DNA of 64,000 nucleotides from Ehretia macrophylla (Eukaryota; Streptophyta; Magnoliopsida; Boraginales; Ehretiaceae). Position numbers and translations under genes: made by a program. Numbering within the stretch: the stretch's first letter is position 1; every line of letters starts with the position of its first letter. The notes beneath the pieces are model-generated. The model did no database searches, had not been told where the DNA came from, and was given only the letters and a program-made list of their open reading frames with translations. The stretch is from assembly GCA_037974665.1 (NCBI GenBank), contig CM075768.1:11895001-11959000 (forward strand), written 5' to 3'. Positions 57,485-64,000 of this stretch are shown in pieces.

Positions 57485-59927
57485 TGTCACGCCCCAACTC
57501 GACCCCACCTACGATCAGTCAGGACGCAACGGAATTTCGGCGGCATAACGACAGTAAACAGATTTCCGAGGTTCTAAACCAACCTCATAAAACATCATAC
57601 ATCCCGTAATTCCTCAATACAACAACAACATACAACACAACCATATTATACAATAAAACATCCTCGTTATACGCCTCCGTTCCAACATGACATACAATAC
57701 CTCAACTTTATCATACATTTCAAAAGTAAGTTGAGACACAACTACAATTTAACCATAGACAAAAGGAAACCGCTAAGTTAACATCATTTGGTTCAACATC
57801 TTTTCAATATCTATTACATTAAGAACCGTAAAGCATATAAAGTCTATTAAACTAATATACAAGACATTTAACAATATAAAGTCATGGATAAGACTCGGGA
57901 ACATATGACTCATCCACAAAAGGCACATTTTCCACATTCTCCTCTTCAGGAGGCACGTACCCGTAATCTTGTGAAAGTACACCTGAAACATGCATTAATA
58001 GAGAGTGAGCTTATATACATAAGCCCAGTGAGGATCCGATAGATCTCGACAGTATTCACTACGCTCCTTGGATTTAGTCCTTTGAGCAAGTAAACACACA
58101 ACAACAATAATAACATAAATAAAGCTATCATCACATAACTATATGACCATTCAATAAGGATACTCTATTTGGTGTAGCTCCAAACGCCATCACGATCTCA
58201 ACCGTTCTTCTTATAACTCCCCATTACTCACGCACCCGAGGTACCTCACTATCCCCTTCCCTCCATGACATCTCCGTCATGCGAGCTGGGGGTAGCCTAT
58301 GGCAGTCATGCCGGTTTCAACCCGACAGCCCGACGCTGCCCGAGAGGTGGCACACACATACCAAGGCTCCATTTTCATCAATCATCATGCAAGCATAAAT
58401 CGATCAATCAATTGGGAGATCAGCAACAAGAGTGCCCGATTCCCGCATTCAATAATAATCAATCAATAACATCAATATAACATCAATATAACATCAATAT
58501 TAAATTAAACATCAAACAACGTAGTTAGATGACAAAGTAGGCCATCTAACCGGACATGCATAATATTCATAATTAAACTCTAAATTACTCAACAACAACT
58601 CACCATTCATCACTCGAACACTACCCAACCATCTAAGGCATCGTTCAAGAAATTAAAGAATGACAACCTAACTTCTAAAATTCATAACTTACAATCTACT
58701 AATCCAAACATTGCCAAATCAGTTCCTATCACTCACCCATTCAACCTACTACATTAGCCCTCTCGGAAATCCACCATAACACCTCTAAATCATGCCCGAT
58801 AACCCTAAAATCCTAAGATGTCATGGCTGGATTTTCTGGATTTTCACACAAACAATGTAATCGAAAATTCGGCATTACAACAGCGCTAACACGTAATTAT
58901 CAAGTATTTAGAAATCGACGGCAATCGATTTCGAGCAACGCAACTCAATTAAATCAACTTTGAACATTTTAATCAAAATTAAATACCCGAAAAATAAAAA
59001 TTATGCTATATCCGACAGAAACTCGTAGTATTAGTATATAATGATCCCTAGCATGCAAGGAGCAATAATCTATCATCAGATTTCAATTCTAACGGTTCAA
59101 TCTTCATTTATACGCAAAAACACAAAAATGACATTTTGAGATCTAGAATTTTTCTCTCACCTTAGATGCGATATAAGCCTAGGAATGCGTGCAATGCGTG
59201 CCCAACAAGCAGAATCCAAGTCGGTGCGAAGTTTCACGGACGAAAACTAGGTTTTTCTTTGAAAAATTGATTGAAAAGCTTGAGTTTTCTTTCTTCTCTT
59301 TTCTCCCTCAACCCCTCGGCAATGTGTGTGTGTGTGGTGGTGTTTTTGTGTTGTGTGAGTGTGTGTAGGTGACAAGAGCTTATAAGGTCAATTTTTTTAA
59401 TTAAAGTCAAAGTTATTTTAATAGGTATTTTTGTGTTTTTAATGTCTTTAATTGCATTTTAGTGATCACCAAGTTAAAATTAATTATGCAACCCCCAAGA
59501 TATCTCAAGTGAGTTATTTTTAGGTGACAAGAAGTTTTACATTCAAAGAATTCCACCCGAGTCGGCTTAAAACTCGATTTTCGCAAAAGTCGGTGTAAAA
59601 ACCCTAATAAATTCTTAAGCCGATTTTAAAACCGTTTTCATCAAACACAGGTCTATTAAAGTCCGTGGACTAGGTCTAGAAGGGTTAAAAAGACCAGTTT
59701 CAAAATTATAGCGGACGTGTTTCGAAAACACTATTCACTGAAAATCGACGATAAAATTTCTGACTCCGTTTTTGATGAAAATTTCATGAATGCACATTTA
59801 GCACGTATTAGAAGTATTGAAATCAAAATTATAACTTTCTAGGTCCTATAGCACATAAACAGGTTATATGCACGCAAAACGAGGTAAAGCACGTAAAACG
59901 AGATAAGCAAGAAAGTGGGGTTTCACA
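57485..59927 (-). repeat. E3 3' LTR
   Basis: On the plus strand TGTCACGCCCC...GGGGTTTCACA, 2443 bases. Matches the solo LTR at 13828-16270 in reverse complement. Contains a single copy of the 45-base unit that is expanded to four there. Confidence 0.93.
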
Positions 59928-62900
59928 TTCTCCCCCCCTTATAGAAATTTCGTCCTCGAAATTCTTACTTGATGTACGGAAAAGATCTGGGTATTGCTGC
60001 TGCATCTGATCTCGTCTCTCCCACGTAGCTTCCTCAATGCCGTGATGCTTCCACAACACTTTAACCATCGGAATCCTCTTCGACCTCAACTCTCGGTCCA
60101 TCTGATCTAGAATACGAATCGGACGCTCGTCATAAGTCAAATTCTCACGAAGCTGTAACGGCTCTGGCTCAAGAATATGAGAAGGATCCGGATTGTATTT
60201 CCGCAAATTAGACACGTGAAACACATCGTGGACATTAGAGAAGTTTTCCGGTAGAGCCAACCGATATGCCAACTTACCAACCCTGCCAGTAATCTCAAAC
60301 GGCCCAACAAATCTCGGACTCAGCTTACCACCTTTACCATAACGAACAAACCCCTTTCGAGGAGACAATCTCAAGAAAACCCGATCTCCAACTGCAAACT
60401 CCAAGTCTCGACGACGCTTATCAGCATAACTCTTGAATCTACTCTGCGCTGTAAGCATTCTCTGCCTGATCAACTGAACATTCTCGATCTTCTCAAGAAG
60501 TTCTGGCATGATAGTCGGATCAATAGTCTTTATCTCTCCTACCTCGTCCCAATATAAAGGTGAACGGCACTTACGACCGTAAAGAGCTGCAAAAGGTGCC
60601 ATCCCAATAGTAGCTTGATAACTATTGTTATAGGCAAACTCGGCAAGTGGTAGATGTTTCTCCCAGTTCTTCCCGAAGTCCAGAACACAAGCCCTAAGCA
60701 TATCTTCCAGAATCTGAATAGTCCGCTCAGACTGACCGTCGGTCTGTGGATGATACGCTGTACTGAAGTTCAACTGAGTACCCAAAGTCTCCTGAAGTTT
60801 CTCCCACAAACGAGAAGTAAATCGAGGATCTCGATCAGAGACAATACTAGATGGAATACCGTGAAGTCTAACAATCTGATCCAGATAAAGATCCGTCAGC
60901 TTTGTAACCTCATCTCCTAACCTCATCGAGATAAAATGAGCTGTCTTCGTCAAACGATCCACGACAACCCAAACTGCATCATTACCCCTCGGTGATCTAG
61001 GCAAACCAGTGACGAAGTCCATCGTAATATGCTCCCATTTCCACTCTGGTATAGCCAACGGTTGAAGCAAACCTGCTGGTCGTTGATGTTCGGCTTTCAC
61101 TCTCTGACAAGTCAAACATCTAGACACAAACTGAGCAACCTCCCTCTTCATGTTGTTCCACCAATAATGCTGTTTCAAATCCCGATACATCTTGGTTCCA
61201 CCGGGATGAATAGTATATTTAGAATTATGAGCTTCCTCCAGAATACCTCGTCTCAAGCCCGGTTCATCGGGAACACAAACCCTGTTCCGAAACCGAAGAA
61301 TACCATCCTCATGCACTTTAAAGTCAGACTGATCATCCGAAATCTGATCCTTGATCTTCTGAAGGTTAACATCAAGCTGCTGAGCTTCCCTGATCTGAGA
61401 CAACAATAAAGGCTGAATACGGAGATGTGAACACATCACCCCAACCTGAGTGAACTCTGGTCTCCAATAACTAAACTCCTCAAGAACCTCCCACTTCTTG
61501 ACAGCCAAACAAGAAATACTAGCCTTCCGGCTGAGAGCATCTGCCACAACATTTGCCTTACCAGGCAGATAATTGATAGAACAATTATAATCTCCAAGAA
61601 GCTCCATCCACCTCCGCTGGCGCATATTCAACTCCTTCTGTGAGAATAAATACTTAAGACTCTTATGATCAGTGAAAATCTCGAACTTACTGCCCCACAG
61701 GTAATGACGCCACTTCTTGAGTGCAAAGACAACTGCTGCCAACTCAAGATCATGAGTCGGATAATTCACCTCATAAGGCTTCAACTTCCTGGAAGCATAG
61801 GCAATAACTCGGCCATCCTGCATAAGAACACATCCCAAGCCCTCCTTGGATGCATCGCTGTAAATGACCATATTATCGGTCCCCTCTGGTAGAGCAAGTA
61901 CTGGAGCGGTAGTTAACCTCTTTTTCAACTCCTGAAATCCACTCTCACACTTCTCGTCCCAATTAAAGATAGTCCGTTTCTGAGTCAACTTAGATAGTGG
62001 CCCCGCAATCTTTGAGAAGTCCTTGACAAACCTACGGTAATAACCCGCCAAGCCAAGAAAGCTACGGACATCAGTAACACTCTCTGGCCGCTTCCAAGAC
62101 ATCACCGATTCAATCTTAGTGGGATCTACAGAAATACCACTCTGTGTAATAACATGGCCAAGAAAAGAAATCCGTCGCAGCCAAAATTCACATTTGCTGA
62201 ACTTGGCAAACAACTGATGCTCCTGCAACTTCTCTAATACAAGCCGTAGATGTTGCTCGTGCTCCAATTCAGATTTAGAATAGACCAAGATATCATCAAT
62301 AAAAATCACCACGAACTGGTCCAAGTACGGCTAAAAGACTCGATGCATAAGATCCATGAATGCTGCCGGTGCATTAGTCAAACCAAAGGGCATAACAACA
62401 AACTCATAATGCCCGTACCGAGTCCTAAAGGCAGACTTCGGAACATCGTCTGAGCGAATCCGAAGCTGATAATACCCCTGCCTCAAATCAAACTTAGAGT
62501 AGACTTTGGCTCCCTGAAGTTGATCAAACAACTCATCAATCAGTGGCAAAGGATATTTATTCTTGATAGTCACCTGATTCAAACCACGGTAATCAATACA
62601 TAATCTCAAGGTACCATCCTTCTTCTTCACAAACAAAACAGGAGCTCCCCAAGGTGAAGAACTCTGCTGAATAAATCCTTTCTCCAACAACTCCTGTAAC
62701 TGAGTCTTCAACTCCTTCAACTCAGCTGGTGCCATCCGGTATGCCGATTTAGAAATAGGTTGAGTACCGGGAACAAGATTAATCACAAACTCTATATCCC
62801 TCTCTGGCGGCAATCCTGGCAACTCCTCGGGAAATACATTAGGATATTCCCGGATAATAGGGACTTCCTCAAGCTGTAGCTTAACAGATGGCTTGTTGAT

Positions 62901-64000
62901 CAAATAAGCTAGATAACCCGAACACCCCTTACTCACCAACTTAACGGCTTTAGTTGCTGAGATAACAAAACTCGTCTTAGCACCCCGGTTACCCGCTACC
63001 TCAACTACTGGCTGATCTGGCAAACGAAACTGTACTACCTTGGTTCTACAGTTCAACTGGGCATCATACTTAGAAAGCCAATCCATACCCAAGATAACAT
63101 CATACCCCCGGATAGGAAATAAAATAAGGTCCGAAGGAAAATTATGCCCCTTAACATGTATTAAACAATCCTTACATACTAAGCCAGTAACATACTTATC
63201 AGTCAAAGAGGTACTAATTTCAACCACATAAGGCAATCTTTCAGGTTGCAATTTAACACGTTGCACACAAGCAGGAGTAATGAAAGAATGCGTAGCACCA
63301 GAATCAATCAACACTTTAACAAGTTGATCAAGTATAAGAAAGTTACCTTCCACAACTGCAGTCTCCTCAGGCATCTCCTCTAAGTCAACTGCATAAGCCC
63401 GAGCCTGAACCCGCTGCTGCTGTGGTACACTGCCCGTAGGCCTACCCTGATAACCCTGAGTCGCTGCCCGACCCTCAGTCCTCGCATACTTAGGGCAATC
63501 CCTCACCCTATGATCGATGCTACCACAACCCAAACATGTCCCTGCCTTTACCCTGCAGTCGGACTCTACATGCCCTGAGCGCTTGCAGTAATTACACTGC
63601 GATGATGTGGCACTAGCACTGCCCTTAGAATAACCAGAAGCTGAAGAAGCAGCTGATACAGCCTGCTGCTGAGGTCTCACCATACTAGGCCTGTACTGAC
63701 CCTGAGACTGGGCTGGCCTAAACTGAGTCTGAACCTGATATGGCCTCTGCTGAAACTGAGGCCGATAATAACTCTGCTGACTCTGTGGCCTAAAAGAACC
63801 CTGCTGGGCAGGTGGCCTGTAGACAACCTGTTGTACTGGAGGCCTATATAAAACCTGCTGGCCCGGCGGCTGATACGGCCTCTTACTAGGCTGACTGGAG
63901 ACAATCTGATCCCCTTTCCTCTTCTCCAATCTAGAAGCTGCATCAAAAGCCTCAGTGAAAATATCATAACGATTCAGAGCCATCACATCCTGAATCTCGG
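59829..64000 (-). pseudogene. E3 gag-pol polyprotein, one in-frame TAG, 5' end outside window
   Basis: Open from the window edge to 62334, then TAG (62333-62331), then open again in the same frame to 59829; about 1389 codons in all. Order: gag C-terminus with Q/P-rich linker (QQVxYRPP repeats), two CCHC knuckles ([28 protein letters not shown]), protease [12 protein letters not shown] with intact [10 protein letters not shown] just after the stop, RNase H ([12 protein letters not shown]...HDLELAAVV), and integrase HHCC (TIHPGGTKM...CLTCQ). Integrase DDE residues ([20 protein letters not shown]) are intact, and a chromodomain-like end follows ([31 protein letters not shown]). E1 has Arg at the stop codon. 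The frame has no stop before the polypurine tract and ends 33 codons inside the LTR. Confidence 0.95.
59930..59941 (-). other. E3 polypurine tract
   Basis: Minus-strand TAAGGGGGGGAGAA lies directly before the LTR start TGTGAAACC and is itself translated in frame as part of Pol. Confidence 0.88.

Larger units (their letters stand above)
57485..64000 (-). mobile_element. E3: chromovirus (Tekay/Del-like), 3' portion, nearly intact
   Basis: A 3' LTR (57485-59927), polypurine tract and a long gag-pol frame run to the window's right edge on the minus strand. It is a different family from E1/E2: its LTR starts TGTGAAACCCC rather than TGTGACGC, but Pol is clearly related. Only one in-frame stop is visible in 4.2 kb of coding sequence. 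The 5' LTR and start of gag lie outside the window, so age and target duplication (predicted GAGTA, 57480-57484) cannot be tested here. A solo LTR of this family sits inside E1. Confidence 0.95.

Noticed and set aside
57295..57609. 104-codon frame crossing into E3's LTR
   Set aside because: Spans the LTR insertion boundary at 57485, so it cannot be an old gene.
60654..63231. Plus-strand frames opposite E3 pol
   Set aside because: Antisense shadows of a well-supported gag-pol frame.

Overview
The window is plant nuclear DNA, almost certainly from a eudicot with a repeat-rich genome. Evidence: Ty3/gypsy chromoviruses with ~2.4 kb LTRs and initiator-tRNA-Met primer sites, Ty1/copia pol fragments, CACTA (En/Spm) ends with a Ptta-type gene, a three-exon R2R3-MYB gene with GT-AG introns, and a decayed LUC7-like gene. 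I cannot name the species. Only the MYB gene (27164-29536) looks like an intact host gene; nearly everything else is mobile DNA, much of it nested.

Layout. 1-6259 is the 3' part of a Tat-like LTR retrotransposon. It carries an antisense, spliced extra gene (PF04195-type plus coiled coil) broken by three TAG codons, two short tandem arrays, hairpins, a polypurine tract and a 3' LTR. It abuts a copia RT fragment (6260-6780). 7145-22760 is a foldback-like AT-rich element split by two insertions: a solo LTR (7675-10131, perfect GTTGT target duplication) and a full-length chromovirus E1 (10435-22651, perfect TTATT target duplication). E1's gag is itself interrupted by another solo LTR (13828-16270). 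22657-25802 holds a ~200 bp direct duplication flanking a non-autonomous CACTA element. Next come the MYB gene, a minus-strand copia element (30129-~35091, one LTR visible), and the left end of a second CACTA-like element (35092). That element hosts chromovirus E2 (37096-47054, minus strand) and resumes with a decayed Ptta/En/Spm gene (48420-50062). A 5 kb satellite-like array (50340-55285) follows, whose monomers alternate between two types to give a ~960 bp higher-order unit. The window closes with a LUC7 pseudogene (55440-56310) and the 3' 6.5 kb of a young-looking chromovirus E3 (57485-64000, minus strand), disabled in the visible part by one in-frame TAG.

Common themes. Comparing E1 with E2 codon by codon shows that most stops are CAG to TAG, TGG to TAG/TAA or CGA to TGA, the signature of methyl-cytosine decay. 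Three of the five reverse transcriptases have lost a catalytic aspartate by G-to-A change. The gag-pol frames of E1 and E3 run through the polypurine tract into the 3' LTR. I see no rRNA, tRNA or CRISPR. The most unusual structures are the two-type higher-order array, the intron-containing antisense gene in the Tat-like element, and the multi-level nesting with readable target duplications.
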